From: Bacillota bacterium
Lineage (GTDB): Bacteria; Bacillota; Clostridia; Acetivibrionales; DSM-1351
Direction of reading: 5' to 3'
Assembly: GCA_023390335.1 (NCBI GenBank)
Contig: JAEWCZ010000008.1
Coordinates: forward strand, 37,967-101,966
DNA length: 64,000 bases
The position numbers and the translations under genes are program-made. This document shows positions 16,401 through 25,935 of the stretch, piece by piece (the stretch's first letter is position 1; each line of letters starts with the position of its first letter). The notes under the pieces were generated by a model. It was not told the DNA's origin, ran no database searches, and worked only from the letters and a program-made list of their open reading frames with translations.

Positions 16401-18845
16401 TTATTTTGCAACGATATTAACAAGTCTTCCTTTTACTACTATTACTTTCTTTATCTCTTTCCCATCAAGGAAAGGCTTAATTTTCTCATCAGCCAAAGCA
16501 ACAGCTTCTGCTTCACTGTTGCTAGCGTCGGCAGCAACTTCTATTTTACCTCTAACCGTACCGTTAATCTGGACTGCAAGCTCTATAGTATCTTTAACTA
16601 ATGCATTTTCGTCAAATTCAGGCCAACATTGATTAAAGATAGAATATCCATAACCCAACTGTTCCCACATTTCTTCTGCAAAGTGAGGTGCAAAAGGTGC
16701 TACAAGCTTTACTAAGTCTTTGATGGTATCCTCAAAAAGCTTAATGTTCTTTGTTTTAACTTCTGCATCATACTTATAAAGTGCATTTACAAGTTCCATA
16801 CAACGTGATATAGCAGTATTGAACTGGAATCTGTCGGTATCCTGTGTAGCACCCTTTATAGCAGTATGGCGTACAAAGTTCAGTTCCTTGTCATCCTTGT
16901 CCATATCAGTTCTGGAGGCCTTTGACTTCTGTTCTCCAAGACTTTCAACAAGCCTTTCTATTCTGCTTGCAAATCTTGAAATAGCTTTTATTCCGTCATC
17001 GCTCCATGGTCCACCATCTACATAATTGAAACCGAAGCCAAGATACATTCTGAATATATCTGAGCCGTACTTTCTCACGTAATCATCAGGAGAAATGGTA
17101 TTTCCTCTTGATTTACTCATTCTATTACCATCCGGGCCAAGTATTGTACCTTGGTGTACAAGTGACAGGAATGGTTCGTCAAAATTGAGGAAGCCAAGAT
17201 CTCTCAATGCTTTAGTAATAAATCTCGCATAGAGAAGATGCATTGCAGCATGTTCAGCACCACCTACATACTTATCAACCGGAAGAACCTTGTTTATCCA
17301 TTCGGTGTCAAAAGGTTTATCATTGTTCTTGTTATCAGGATACCTGAGATAGTACCAGGATGAGCAAACAAATGTATCCAGTGTATCAGGATCTCTCTTG
17401 GCTGGAGCACCACATTTTGGACAAACGGTATTCATGAACTCCTCACTCTTTTTCAGAGGGGATTCTCCGTCAGGTTTAAATTCAACATTATAAGGGAGAG
17501 CAACAGGCAGTTGTTCTTCGGGGACTGCAACCTCGCCGCAGTGCTCACAGTAAACTACAGGAATAGGAGCACCCCAGTATCTTTGCCTTGAAACAAGCCA
17601 ATCTCTCAGTCTGTAGTTTATCTTCAGACTTCCTTTACCATCTGCTTCCAGCTTCTTTATTATAGCGGTTCTTGCCTCAGAAGAAGGAACACCGTCAAAT
17701 TCCGCACTATTGACTAAAACACCGTATTCGCAGAACGGAAGCTCGTCATTTGAACCATCAGCACTTTTTATAACCCTGTTAATAGGCAGGTTATATTTCT
17801 TTGCAAATTCAAAGTCACGTTCGTCATGAGATGGAACAGCCATTACACAGCCGGTTCCATAGCTAGCAAGAACGTAGTCAGCAATCCATACAGGTACTTT
17901 TTCTCCTGTGATTGGGTGAATGGCATAACTACCGGTGAATACACCAGACTTTTCTTTTGTTGTTGAAAGTCTTTCAATTTCGGTTTGCTTCTTGGTATCG
18001 TTTTTGTACTTTTCAACAACTTCGATATATTCCGGTTTTGTTATTTTATCAACTATAGGATTTTCAGGAGCCAGAACAACATATGTGACACCATAAAGGG
18101 TATCTGCTCTTGTTGTAAATACCTGAAACTCAATATCTGTATCAGCAACCTTGAAGGCTATTTCAGCACCTTCTGAACGACCTATCCAGTTTGTCTGTAT
18201 CTTTTTTGTTTTTTCAGGCCAATCAATAGTATCCAACTTATCCAGAAGCTCCTGGGCGTAAGAGGTTATCTTAAAGAACCACTGAGTAAGGTCACGTTTA
18301 GTTACCTCTGAATCACATCTTTCACAGCAACCGTCAATAACCTGTTCGTTTGCAAGAACGGTGTTACATTTTGGGCACCAGTTAACAGGTGCGTTTTTTC
18401 TGTAGGCAAGTCCAGATTTATATAATTGAAGGAACAGCCACTGTGTCCACTTGTAATAGTCAGGCATACAGGTTTTTATTTCATAATCCCAATCAAAGGT
18501 TGCACCCATTTCCTTGAGCTGGCCTTCCATTGTCTCTATATTTTTAAGAGTAGAGTCTTGTGGATGAATACCTGTTTTTATTGCATAATTTTCTGCTGGA
18601 AGTCCGAAGGCATCAAAGCCCATGGGATGGAACACATTATATCCCTGCATTCTTTTCATTCTGGCCCAGGAATCAGTCAATCCATAATTGTACCAATGTC
18701 CTACGTGAAGATTGGCGCCTGACGGGTATGAAAACATTTCGAGACAGTATAGCTTCTTGTCTGTGTTTTTGGGATCAAACTTGTATATTTCTGTATCTTC
18801 CCATTTTTTTTGCCACTTTCTATCTATATCTGCTGAGTATGGCAT
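16401..18845 (-). CDS. leuS: Leucyl-tRNA synthetase
   Basis: 814 residues, the usual bacterial length. This class I synthetase charges tRNA-Leu with leucine at ATP cost. The HIGH signature appears as HVGHWYNYG near residue 45 and the KMSKS loop as RMSKSRGN near 580. The inserted editing domain is visible with its VFTTRADTLYGVTYV segment near 245, as are cysteine pairs of the zinc modules (WCPKCN, CERC, CPKC). ATG at 18845 follows AAAGGAG. Expression is controlled by the T-box leader directly upstream, which reads a CTC leucine codon, so uncharged tRNA-Leu would raise synthesis of this enzyme. Confidence 0.97.
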   Translation of the reverse strand: MPYSADIDRKWQKKWEDTEIYKFDPKNTDKKLYCLEMFSYPSGANLHVGHWYNYGLTDSWARMKRMQGYNVFHPMGFDAFGLPAENYAIKTGIHPQDSTLKNIETMEGQLKEMGATFDWDYEIKTCMPDYYKWTQWLFLQLYKSGLAYRKNAPVNWCPKCNTVLANEQVIDGCCERCDSEVTKRDLTQWFFKITSYAQELLDKLDTIDWPEKTKKIQTNWIGRSEGAEIAFKVADTDIEFQVFTTRADTLYGVTYVVLAPENPIVDKITKPEYIEVVEKYKNDTKKQTEIERLSTTKEKSGVFTGSYAIHPITGEKVPVWIADYVLASYGTGCVMAVPSHDERDFEFAKKYNLPINRVIKSADGSNDELPFCEYGVLVNSAEFDGVPSSEARTAIIKKLEADGKGSLKINYRLRDWLVSRQRYWGAPIPVVYCEHCGEVAVPEEQLPVALPYNVEFKPDGESPLKKSEEFMNTVCPKCGAPAKRDPDTLDTFVCSSWYYLRYPDNKNNDKPFDTEWINKVLPVDKYVGGAEHAAMHLLYARFITKALRDLGFLNFDEPFLSLVHQGTILGPDGNRMSKSRGNTISPDDYVRKYGSDIFRMYLGFGFNYVDGGPWSDDGIKAISRFASRIERLVESLGEQKSKASRTDMDKDDKELNFVRHTAIKGATQDTDRFQFNTAISRCMELVNALYKYDAEVKTKNIKLFEDTIKDLVKLVAPFAPHFAEEMWEQLGYGYSIFNQCWPEFDENALVKDTIELAVQINGTVRGKIEVAADASNSEAEAVALADEKIKPFLDGKEIKKVIVVKGRLVNIVAK

Positions 18846-18892
18846 TTAATCAACTCCTTTATTTTATTTAGTATTAATATCAATAACTTATA

Positions 18893-19105
18893 AAAACCCG
18901 TCTCTTAGTAAAAGAGACGGGTTAATCCGCGGTACCACTCTTGTTAGCCCTGGAGGCTCACTCAAAAGTCTTGTAACGAAAGACCTACGGCTGAATTTTT
19001 ATCAGCAGCTCCACGGCGAGTTCAAAGAACGTAGTCAGCTGCAATTCCACCAAGTATGCAGCTCTCTATAGTGACTAAATTTTCTTTTACTACTCCGCTT
19101 CATAA
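18893..19105 (-). promoter_or_regulatory. T-box leader of leuS (leucine, CTC specifier)
   Basis: On the minus strand the conserved T-box core AGTGGTACCGCGG is followed by a terminator stem made of AACCCGTCTCTT and AAGAGACGGGTT (18894-18924) with a T-run. Upstream, the Stem I context TTTGAA-CTC-GCCGTGGAG puts a CTC leucine codon (19020-19018) at the specifier position. By known T-box logic, uncharged tRNA-Leu pairs with CTC and with the core and favours the antiterminator, allowing leuS transcription. Confidence 0.92.
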
Positions 19106-19146
19106 CATTAATAAGTAATTAACTAATCTACATTGCAATCTATATT

Positions 19147-19175
19147 AGATTATCATAATAGTTTGATCATTTCAA
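19147..19175 (-). promoter_or_regulatory. Candidate promoter for leuS leader
   Basis: On the minus strand TTGAAA (19175-19170), a 17-base spacer and TAATCT (19152-19147) lie about 45 bases before the start of the T-box structure. The match is moderate and overlaps the end of the DUF2304 gene. Confidence 0.4.
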
Positions 19176-19516
19176 CTTTTTTCACGGTTTTGATTCTCCA
19201 TTAGAGCAATGTATTGTGCCATGGTTTTGACCTTGTTGGTCTGTTTTGAAATGGTTATGGTAAGGTTAAGATTTATACCCAGCTCAAAAAGAATAAGTAC
19301 TAGAAATACTGCATTTGCAGGTTCAATTATACCTATAAGATTTGCAAAGCAATCAGGTATAACAGGGAATGCAGCAATAATTATAAACATTACAGAGGAC
19401 ACAATCCAAAGAATACTGTACCTGAGTTCCAGTTTGGTCTTCTGAACCATTTTGAGTATTGATGTAAGTAAAACTAAACCTATAAGAAGAATACTTATCT
19501 GTAACCGTAAGTTCAT
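19172..19516 (-). CDS. DUF2304 family membrane protein
   Basis: 114 residues with three hydrophobic segments (about 4-22, 33-52 and 65-87) and a polar C-terminal tail that may form a short coiled coil. It resembles DUF2304 proteins, which are commonly found beside GT2 glycosyltransferases of the polyprenyl-phosphate sugar type and have no established activity. It starts 24 bases after the GT2 gene stop, so the two are very likely cotranslated from one message. Its role as an accessory to the GT2 enzyme is inferred from position. Confidence 0.75.
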   Translation of the reverse strand: MNLRLQISILLIGLVLLTSILKMVQKTKLELRYSILWIVSSVMFIIIAAFPVIPDCFANLIGIIEPANAVFLVLILFELGINLNLTITISKQTNKVKTMAQYIALMENQNREKS

Positions 19517-19540
19517 ATTTTTTACCTTCTGTAAGATATT

Positions 19541-20251
19541 TTAATTAGAAAAGCGTTTTATACGGGGTCTTATACGACTCAAAATTATAGCCAATGTAAC
19601 CTTCACCATATAGTAAACGGATAGGGATCTGTTAATTGAAGAGTTTCCCCGGGCTCTTTTCTTCATTTCCACAGGTATTTCTATAATTTTTAAATTTTTA
19701 CGTTTTAAAATCATTATGGATTCAGGCTCGGGATAGTCCTGGGGGTAGTTTTTTGAAAACAGTTCAATTATTTTTCTGTTGCAGGCTCGAAAACCTGAAG
19801 TAGAGTCCGTCACTCCCGCTCCTGACAAAAGCCATATCAAAAAACGAAAGTACTTTATACCCATCCTTCTGATAAAAGTAGACTGGTAACCCCTTTTATC
19901 CAAAAATCTGGAGCCGATAACCATGTCTGAATTTCCATTTTCCAGAATATTTATCATTTCAGGTACAAAAGATGCCTTATGCTGTCCGTCACCATCGAAT
20001 TGGACAACTATATCGTAGCCTTTTTGAAATGCATACTTATAGCCGGTTTGAACAGCTCCTCCTATACCTACATTAAAAGGAAGGTTTATGTGTGGGATGT
20101 GATTTTCTCGTAATATTAAACCTGTTTTGTCAGTTGAACCGTCATTTATAACCATATAATGGCACCCGGCAGCGTTTTGCTCTATATCATTTATGACATC
20201 AAGAATATTGTCCTGTTCATTGTAAGCCGGTATTATTATTATACTTTTCAT
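19541..20251 (-). CDS. GT2 glycosyltransferase (polyprenyl-phosphate sugar synthase type)
   Basis: 236 residues, a GT-A fold enzyme of family GT2. The N-terminus IIPAYNEQDNI, the DGSTD motif near residue 38, the metal-binding QFDGDGQH near 85 and GSRFLDKRGY near 117 match dolichol/undecaprenyl-phosphate mannose or glucose synthases. It lacks the long C-terminal membrane part of DPM/GtrB types, so it is probably a peripheral enzyme at the cytoplasmic face. It sits between a small EamA/SMR permease and a DUF2304 protein, suggesting a module that makes and flips a lipid-linked sugar. ATG at 20251 follows GGAGG. Donor sugar unknown. Confidence 0.88.
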   Translation of the reverse strand: MKSIIIIPAYNEQDNILDVINDIEQNAAGCHYMVINDGSTDKTGLILRENHIPHINLPFNVGIGGAVQTGYKYAFQKGYDIVVQFDGDGQHKASFVPEMINILENGNSDMVIGSRFLDKRGYQSTFIRRMGIKYFRFLIWLLSGAGVTDSTSGFRACNRKIIELFSKNYPQDYPEPESIMILKRKNLKIIEIPVEMKKRARGNSSINRSLSVYYMVKVTLAIILSRIRPRIKRFSN

Positions 20252-20288
20252 TTAATCCTCCGAAGCCAGTATTCATGCCGAGTTTATT

Positions 20289-20630
20289 TTACCCTTTGGC
20301 TATATAAAATACTCCTGCCAGAATGAGTATAGTACCAAAAATTTTACGGAGATCAATATTCTCCTTAAAAATAAAAAATCCGACAAAGAGGCTTAGTGCA
20401 TATGCTACGCTGTTTAGGGGGTATGCAGTTGAAAATGGTAGCTTGGAAAGTACATATAGCCACAAAACCGTAGAGACACCATAAACAAAAACACCTGCAA
20501 GTATTAGTGGGTTCAGCAGTAGTTTAAAACTGTAACCTTCCATTCTTTCAAGTCCAATTTTCCACAATGTCTGTCCGAATACGGTAAGACCTGAATTTAA
20601 AATTGCTAATAATATATATTTACCCTGCAT
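20289..20630 (-). CDS. Small EamA/SMR-type permease (possible lipid-sugar flippase)
   Basis: 113 residues with four membrane segments, the size of SMR proteins and of ArnE/ArnF flippase subunits in the drug/metabolite transporter superfamily. The LPFSTAYPLNSVAYALSLFVG segment and the closing GTILILAGVF are typical. Such half-size proteins work as dimers. Being first in an operon with a GT2 glycosyltransferase, it probably moves a lipid-linked sugar across the membrane, but drug efflux cannot be excluded. The start lacks a clear Shine-Dalgarno. It is divergent from manC. Confidence 0.72.
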   Translation of the reverse strand: MQGKYILLAILNSGLTVFGQTLWKIGLERMEGYSFKLLLNPLILAGVFVYGVSTVLWLYVLSKLPFSTAYPLNSVAYALSLFVGFFIFKENIDLRKIFGTILILAGVFYIAKG

Positions 20631-20760
20631 GTGAGCCGTCCCATGTATAAAAATTTATGTAAATTGTATTATGTCCTGAATTTTTTATAGAAATACGTAT
20701 GAACATATCCATGCTAATTTACATAATATGGATCATAATAACATTTTTGGAGATTTAGAG

Positions 20761-21834
20761 ATGGAGAAATTTGTCGTTATTATGGCAGGAGGTTCAGGTA
20801 CGAGACTATGGCCGCTATCAAAAGAAAAAAAGCCTAAGCAGTTTATATCTGTTGATGACGGCGAATGTATGTTGGTTCAGACTATTCACCGTGTGTGTCG
20901 AATCGTTCCACCATCCAATTGTTTTATTGTAACAAATCAAAGTCTTGTGGGATTGACCCGGGAAGTTGTAAAGGACATAATCCCATATTCAAATATAATT
21001 GCTGAACCCCAAAAAAAGAACACTGCAGCATGTATTGCATATACAGCAATGGTTCTTGATAAAAAACTGGGAGATGCAATACTGTGTTTTGTACCGGCTG
21101 ACGGGTATGTCAAAGACCAACAGCGTTATGCTGAAGCAATAAATCTGGCGTTTAGGGCGGCTGAGGAAAAGGAAAGCCTTGTTGTAATAGGAATTAACCC
21201 CTTATATCCCTCTACAGCATATGGTTATATAAAAATTGCCACCGGAAAAGATCCAGAAGAACAAATATTAAAGGTTCAGAAATTTACAGAAAAACCAAAC
21301 AAAGATACCGCCCAAACAATGTTTGAATCAGGTGCCTACTTGTGGAATGGAGGTATTTTGGCAGGAACATCAAAGACAATAATTAATCAAATTAAACAAA
21401 ATCTACCCCAACACTTTATATCTATCTCAAATGCACTTGTTCATGAGGGAAGTGAAAATTTTAACACATATATTGCTAATGCATATAATGAAATACAGAA
21501 TATTTCATTTGACAGCGCTGTATTAGAAAAAAGTAACGACATTTATGTAATTAGGGCTTCCTTCGATTGGGATGATATAGGGAGTATCGATACTTTGTCG
21601 GGAACTCTGCAAAAAGATAAGGACGGTAACTCTTGGCAGGGCGACTATATATCCTTAGAAACTACCAATTCTGTAATATATGCGGATGGAATTCTAATTA
21701 CGGTAATAGGGCTGGATAACATGATTGTTGCAGGCACAAATGAGGCTTTGGTTGTTTGTCCAAGAGGAAGAGCACAGGAAGTTAAAAAATTGGTGGAAAT
21801 GCTTAAAAAGAAGGGATATGAAAAATTCTTGTAA
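20761..21834 (+). CDS. manC: Mannose-1-phosphate guanylyltransferase
   Basis: About 357 residues. Makes GDP-mannose from mannose-1-phosphate and GTP. Nucleotidyltransferase signature GGSGTRLWPLS lies at residues 8-18. PADGYV, the FTEKPN segment and WNGGIL follow as in the ManC/RfbM family. It is the single-domain form, without the C-terminal phosphomannose isomerase cupin. The start is ATG 20761, eight bases after TTGGAG; the in-frame ATG at 20728 lacks a site. It opens a rightward operon, and its product feeds Gmd and Fcl at 32-34 kb, giving GDP-L-fucose for the fucosyltransferase-like proteins. Confidence 0.93.
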   Translation: MEKFVVIMAGGSGTRLWPLSKEKKPKQFISVDDGECMLVQTIHRVCRIVPPSNCFIVTNQSLVGLTREVVKDIIPYSNIIAEPQKKNTAACIAYTAMVLDKKLGDAILCFVPADGYVKDQQRYAEAINLAFRAAEEKESLVVIGINPLYPSTAYGYIKIATGKDPEEQILKVQKFTEKPNKDTAQTMFESGAYLWNGGILAGTSKTIINQIKQNLPQHFISISNALVHEGSENFNTYIANAYNEIQNISFDSAVLEKSNDIYVIRASFDWDDIGSIDTLSGTLQKDKDGNSWQGDYISLETTNSVIYADGILITVIGLDNMIVAGTNEALVVCPRGRAQEVKKLVEMLKKKGYEKFL

Positions 21835-21860
21835 TAGCTAGGTATGCGGAGGGTTTTAAA

Positions 21861-22685
21861 TTGAAGCAGGATAAATTCTTACTTATTAATACAACTGGGG
21901 ACGGATTCTGGTACGACATGCACCACACGCTTTCTAATCTTTTGCTTGCTGACATGACAAAAAGGATACCTATCATTTATTGGGGGAGCAAAAGCATGTA
22001 TAGCACAGATGAATTCTCCAATGCTTTTGAACAATATTTTTTCCCCGTATCAAAATATGGCATGGAGGAATTAATGACTAATATTAATCATAGTGCTGAT
22101 ATTCAGGTTGCCGACAGATATACGGACATAGATAGTATTATATGTCGTATGGATGAGGAGTGTCCTTATTTCGGTATGAATTCGGGCGAGATATACAGAC
22201 TTTTACTCAAAAAGTATATACGGCTCAGGCCGGAAATAGAAAATGAGATAAGTACTTTCTATGAAAAGAATATGGCAGGTAAGACAATAGTTGCTGTACA
22301 TATAAGAGGAAGTGACAAGATATTGGAAGTAAGTCATTTACATGAGCTGAACAAACTCTATCCATCAAAAATAAACGCTTATATAAAAAAAATACCAGAT
22401 GCACATGTTTTTCTAATGACTGACTGCAAAGACATATTAGCCGAATATAAAAACATGTACGGCGATAGAGTAATCAATACTGATTGTAAAAGGGTCTTGA
22501 GAAATGGTGGAGGAGTTCACTTCCAGGAATATGAAAATAATAGGCTTAAAGGAATAGAAATAATTAAGGACAGTTGGCTTGCAGCAAAATGTGACTATTT
22601 CATAGGGAATGGATTCTCAAACGTATCCAGGGCTGTATGCGAACTAAAAGACTGGCAGAATCAGAATGTAATGCTGCTTTTTTAA
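21861..22685 (+). CDS. NodZ/FUT8-like fucosyltransferase, paralogue 1
   Basis: 274 residues, the shortest of four related proteins here. The N-terminus FLLINTTGDGFWYDMHHTL and RIPIIYW match the other three. The donor-site motif is VHIRGSDK near residue 148, close to the HxRRxD/HxRGxDK motif of alpha-1,6-fucosyltransferases (NodZ, FUT8) and protein O-fucosyltransferases. Then follow FLMTDCKD and the C-terminal KCDYFIGNGFSNVS. A GT-B fold using GDP-fucose is inferred, and manC directly upstream supports it. TTG at 21861 follows GGAGGG. No membrane segment is seen, so it probably acts in the cytoplasm. Acceptor unknown. Confidence 0.72.
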   Translation: MKQDKFLLINTTGDGFWYDMHHTLSNLLLADMTKRIPIIYWGSKSMYSTDEFSNAFEQYFFPVSKYGMEELMTNINHSADIQVADRYTDIDSIICRMDEECPYFGMNSGEIYRLLLKKYIRLRPEIENEISTFYEKNMAGKTIVAVHIRGSDKILEVSHLHELNKLYPSKINAYIKKIPDAHVFLMTDCKDILAEYKNMYGDRVINTDCKRVLRNGGGVHFQEYENNRLKGIEIIKDSWLAAKCDYFIGNGFSNVSRAVCELKDWQNQNVMLLF

Positions 22686-22734
22686 CATGGCTCTTAAAAA
22701 AGTATACAAATGGGAATTTCGGAGGTTAGTATAT

Positions 22735-23700
22735 ATGGAAAAAGAGAGACTTATTGAGCTGTACAGAATTATGCAGACCATACGCAGTGTGGAACGAAAA
22801 ATCGAAAGTGAATATAAAAATGATGAGATGAAAACCCCAATACATCTGTCTATAGGGCAAGAAGCAATTGCAGCAGGGGTTTGTATAAATCTCCGCAAGG
22901 ATGATTACCTTTTTGGAACCCATAGGAGTCATGCTCAGTACATTGCTAAAGGCGGGGATATAAAACAAATGATAGCGGAGCTCTATCTGCGTAAGACAGG
23001 TTGTACTTCAGGAAGGGGAGGGTCCATGCACTTGATGGCCCCGGATAGAGGAATATTCGGCTCTACGGCTATAGTAGGAGGCAGTTTGCCCCTTGGAACG
23101 GGGACGGCTCTTGCATCCAAAATTCAAAAAAATGACAGGGTCACTGCAGTTTTTTTTGGAGATGGAGCGGTAGATGAAGGAACTTTTCATGAAAGCCTGA
23201 ATTTTGCATCTCTTAAAAGACTCCCAGTAGTTTATGTATGCGAGAATAATTTCTATGCAATAAACTCCCATCAGTCAGAAAGGCAGTCAGGAGATAATAT
23301 ACACAAAATAGCTCAAGGCTATGGAATACCGGCATATCAGATTGATGGAAATGATGTGCTTAAAGTTTCTGCATATGCAGAAAAGGCCGTTGAAAGGTGC
23401 AGAATGGGTGAAGGACCTACCCTGCTAGAATGTGTAAGTTACCGGTGGAAGGGTCACATTGGAACGGTTGACGATTTGGGAGTAGGATACAGGCCTCAGG
23501 AAGAATACGAATATTGGATTTCAAAGTGCCCAATAAAATGGTATAAAAGCTACCTTGAAAGCAGAGGAATTCTTAATGATCAGTTGGAAAAAACCATTGA
23601 TGATGAAATAGATAAGGAAGTAAAGGCTGCTTTTGAATTTGCAGTAAATTCACCTAAACCTCAGCCTGGAGAACTTCTCGATTTTGTTTATGCAGACTGA
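22735..23700 (+). CDS. TPP-dependent 2-oxoacid dehydrogenase E1 alpha-like
   Basis: About 321 residues. Resembles E1 alpha of pyruvate or acetoin dehydrogenase. The TPP/Mg motif is GDGAVDEGTFHESLNFA...VVYVCENN near residues 140-175, and GRGGSMHLM and FGSTAIVGGSLPLGTG are also present. The matching beta subunit follows after 42 bases, but no E2 acyltransferase or E3 dehydrogenase gene is nearby. Within a sugar-nucleotide cluster this suggests a two-carbon or acyl transfer reaction for a glycan precursor rather than central metabolism; that is inference. The start is ATG 22735, nine bases after GGAGG; an ATG at 22687 comes before that site. Confidence 0.88.
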   Translation: MEKERLIELYRIMQTIRSVERKIESEYKNDEMKTPIHLSIGQEAIAAGVCINLRKDDYLFGTHRSHAQYIAKGGDIKQMIAELYLRKTGCTSGRGGSMHLMAPDRGIFGSTAIVGGSLPLGTGTALASKIQKNDRVTAVFFGDGAVDEGTFHESLNFASLKRLPVVYVCENNFYAINSHQSERQSGDNIHKIAQGYGIPAYQIDGNDVLKVSAYAEKAVERCRMGEGPTLLECVSYRWKGHIGTVDDLGVGYRPQEEYEYWISKCPIKWYKSYLESRGILNDQLEKTIDDEIDKEVKAAFEFAVNSPKPQPGELLDFVYAD

Positions 23701-23742
23701 TTGGATTAAATATAGGTTAAGAATTGATAGGAGGTATTTTAA

Positions 23743-24783
23743 ATGCCCTGGACTACAATCGAAGTTGAGAAACAGGATAAATTTATAATAACAGATGATT
23801 CCCAAAATGGCAGGATGATTTCATATAAAGATGCTTTATATGAAGCAATGGATCAATCTCTTGCAAGAGACTCAAGAGTCTTTGTTATGGGAGAGGGTGT
23901 AGATGACCCCGGCGGGGTTTTTGGAACTACAAAAGGTTTACACGAAAAGTATGGCCGTGAAAGAGTTTTTGACACACCCATAGCAGAAAACTCCCTGACA
24001 GGTATAGCGGCAGGAGCTGCAATGGCAGGGCTAAGACCGGTTTTTGTACACAGTAGAATGGATTTTTTACTGCTGTCACTTGATCAACTGGTAAACCATG
24101 CTGCAAAGTGGAGTTATATGACAGGTGGAAAGGTAAGTGTTCCGTTGGTAGTGCGTACAGTTAGTGCAAGAGGTTGGGGGTCTGGAGCACAGCATTCTCA
24201 GTGCTTGCAAGGTATGCTTATGAATGCCCCAGGGTTAAAAATAGCTGCTCCTGCCACCCCTTATGATGCCAAAGGGTTATTGATTTCAAGCATTATAGAC
24301 AATAATCCTGTCCTGTTTGTTGAGCACAGGTGGCTATACAAAACAGTAGGTAATGTTCCGGATACACTATATTCCATACCATTTGGAAAGGGTGTTGTAA
24401 GGAAAAAAGGAAAGGATGTTACTATTGTTGCAGTATCCTATATGCTGGTTGAAGCCTTAAAGGCGGCCGAGAAGCTTCAAGCCCAAAATATATCGGTAGA
24501 AGTAATAGATTTACGGACAATAAAACCCATAGATGAGGATATAATTATTGAATCACTTACAAAGACGGGGAGACTGATAATAACAGATACAGGTTGGAAA
24601 ACAGGAGGGGTAGCAGCTGAAATAGCGGCAATAGTTGCTGAAAAGGCTGTCCATTTATTAAAAAAGCCTGTTATTAGAGTTTGCTGTCCGGATATACCTA
24701 CTCCGGCAGGAGATTTGCAAGAAAAAGCTTTTTATCCTGATTCTGAAACTATATGTGATAAGGTTGTTGAATTAATGAAGTAA
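23743..24783 (+). CDS. TPP-dependent 2-oxoacid dehydrogenase E1 beta-like
   Basis: 346 residues, the partner of the preceding E1 alpha-like subunit. The transketolase pyrimidine domain begins at about residue 30 (SYKDALYEAMDQSL). VMGEGVDDPGGVFGTT, DTPIAENSLTGIAAGAAMAG (with the Glu that activates TPP) and the C-terminal LRTIKPIDEDII segment match acetoin/pyruvate dehydrogenase beta subunits. A 30-residue N-terminal extension precedes the domain. ATG at 23743 follows AGGAGG. Its stop codon overlaps the ATG of the next gene at 24783, so it is cotranslated with the epimerase. Confidence 0.88.
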   Translation: MPWTTIEVEKQDKFIITDDSQNGRMISYKDALYEAMDQSLARDSRVFVMGEGVDDPGGVFGTTKGLHEKYGRERVFDTPIAENSLTGIAAGAAMAGLRPVFVHSRMDFLLLSLDQLVNHAAKWSYMTGGKVSVPLVVRTVSARGWGSGAQHSQCLQGMLMNAPGLKIAAPATPYDAKGLLISSIIDNNPVLFVEHRWLYKTVGNVPDTLYSIPFGKGVVRKKGKDVTIVAVSYMLVEALKAAEKLQAQNISVEVIDLRTIKPIDEDIIIESLTKTGRLIITDTGWKTGGVAAEIAAIVAEKAVHLLKKPVIRVCCPDIPTPAGDLQEKAFYPDSETICDKVVELMK

Positions 24784-24800
24784 TGGAAGGGGGCCTCCAT

Positions 24801-25853
24801 TTGGATAAATATATAGAAGAAGATTGCTTAGAGTATTTAAAAAAAATAGACTTGTCTCCTGTTTATAATAAAACAGTTCTAATTACAGGTGCAAACGGAC
24901 TCATTGGAACTTATATCATATATATGCTTCATCTTGAAAACCTTTTAAACGGCGGTGGGATTAAAATTCATGCTGTAAGTAGAAGCAAACCTTGCGAGGC
25001 GCTGGCTGATATATTTGAGAGAAATTACAAGTTTGATTCAGAAGACCTAACTAGCATGGATTTCGATAAGATAAAGGATAAAGCTGACTATATCATACAT
25101 GGGGCAACCTATGCACAACCCGGTAAATTTTTACGAAACTACACGGATACAATCCACTTAAATACAATAGTCACTGAAAAGTTGCTTCAAAAAGCTAAGA
25201 AGGATAGTGCAAATATCTTATTCCTGAGTTCCTCTGAAATCTATGGGGAGCCGGACAAAGATAATATCCCTACCTTGGAAAGTTATCCGGGCTTTTGTTC
25301 TCCCGTAAATGTAAGAGCGGTATATTCGGAGTCAAAAAGGATGGGTGAAACTATGTGCTTTGCCTACAGACACTATGAAGGAGTGAATGCTAAGGTAGCC
25401 AGAATATCCATGACCTACGGCCCGGGAGTTAAAGGGGACGATGAACGCGTTCTTGGGCAGTTCATAAGAAGGGCGTTGGAACAAAAAAAGATATCCATGG
25501 TGGATGACGGAAGTAAAATCAGGACGTTTTGCTATATAGCGGACTGTGCCCTGATGCTACTATATATAATTGTATATGGCAGAGACTTTGTATATAACGT
25601 TGGAGGCCGTGACAGTATCAGTATAAAAACACTTGCACAAGAAATATGTTCTATTACCGGAAGCACTCTCACGTTTGATAACGCAGAGAAAAAACAAGGT
25701 GTAGAGGAAATAAAGGTATCCCCTGACAAAGTTCAACTTGACATCAGCAAGATTTGCTCCGAGTTTGGATTTACACAATTTAAGCCATTCAGGGAGGGAC
25801 TTGTAAGAACTGTTGACTGGAATAAGAATAAATGGAATTTGCAAATGAAATAA
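24801..25853 (+). CDS. NAD-dependent sugar-nucleotide epimerase/dehydratase
   Basis: About 350 residues, extended SDR family. Rossmann glycine motif TGANGLIGTY near residue 35; serine segment LFLSSSEIYGEPDK; catalytic YSESKRMGE (YxxxK) near 185; MTYGPGVKGDD and FCYIADC follow. Closest in layout to UDP-glucuronate decarboxylase or dTDP-glucose dehydratase types, but the substrate cannot be assigned. TTG at 24801, seven bases after GGGGG, gives the best start; ATG 24783 overlaps the E1 beta stop and is an alternative. The tight link to the E1 pair suggests they act on one nucleotide sugar. Confidence 0.85.
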   Translation: MDKYIEEDCLEYLKKIDLSPVYNKTVLITGANGLIGTYIIYMLHLENLLNGGGIKIHAVSRSKPCEALADIFERNYKFDSEDLTSMDFDKIKDKADYIIHGATYAQPGKFLRNYTDTIHLNTIVTEKLLQKAKKDSANILFLSSSEIYGEPDKDNIPTLESYPGFCSPVNVRAVYSESKRMGETMCFAYRHYEGVNAKVARISMTYGPGVKGDDERVLGQFIRRALEQKKISMVDDGSKIRTFCYIADCALMLLYIIVYGRDFVYNVGGRDSISIKTLAQEICSITGSTLTFDNAEKKQGVEEIKVSPDKVQLDISKICSEFGFTQFKPFREGLVRTVDWNKNKWNLQMK

Positions 25854-25935
25854 ATGAATGTTATATTGTATGTAAGTAATTCCAGCAATTGGTAATTAAC
25901 ACATTAGCACAGAGCAGGAGGAAGTCAAGCCAAAG

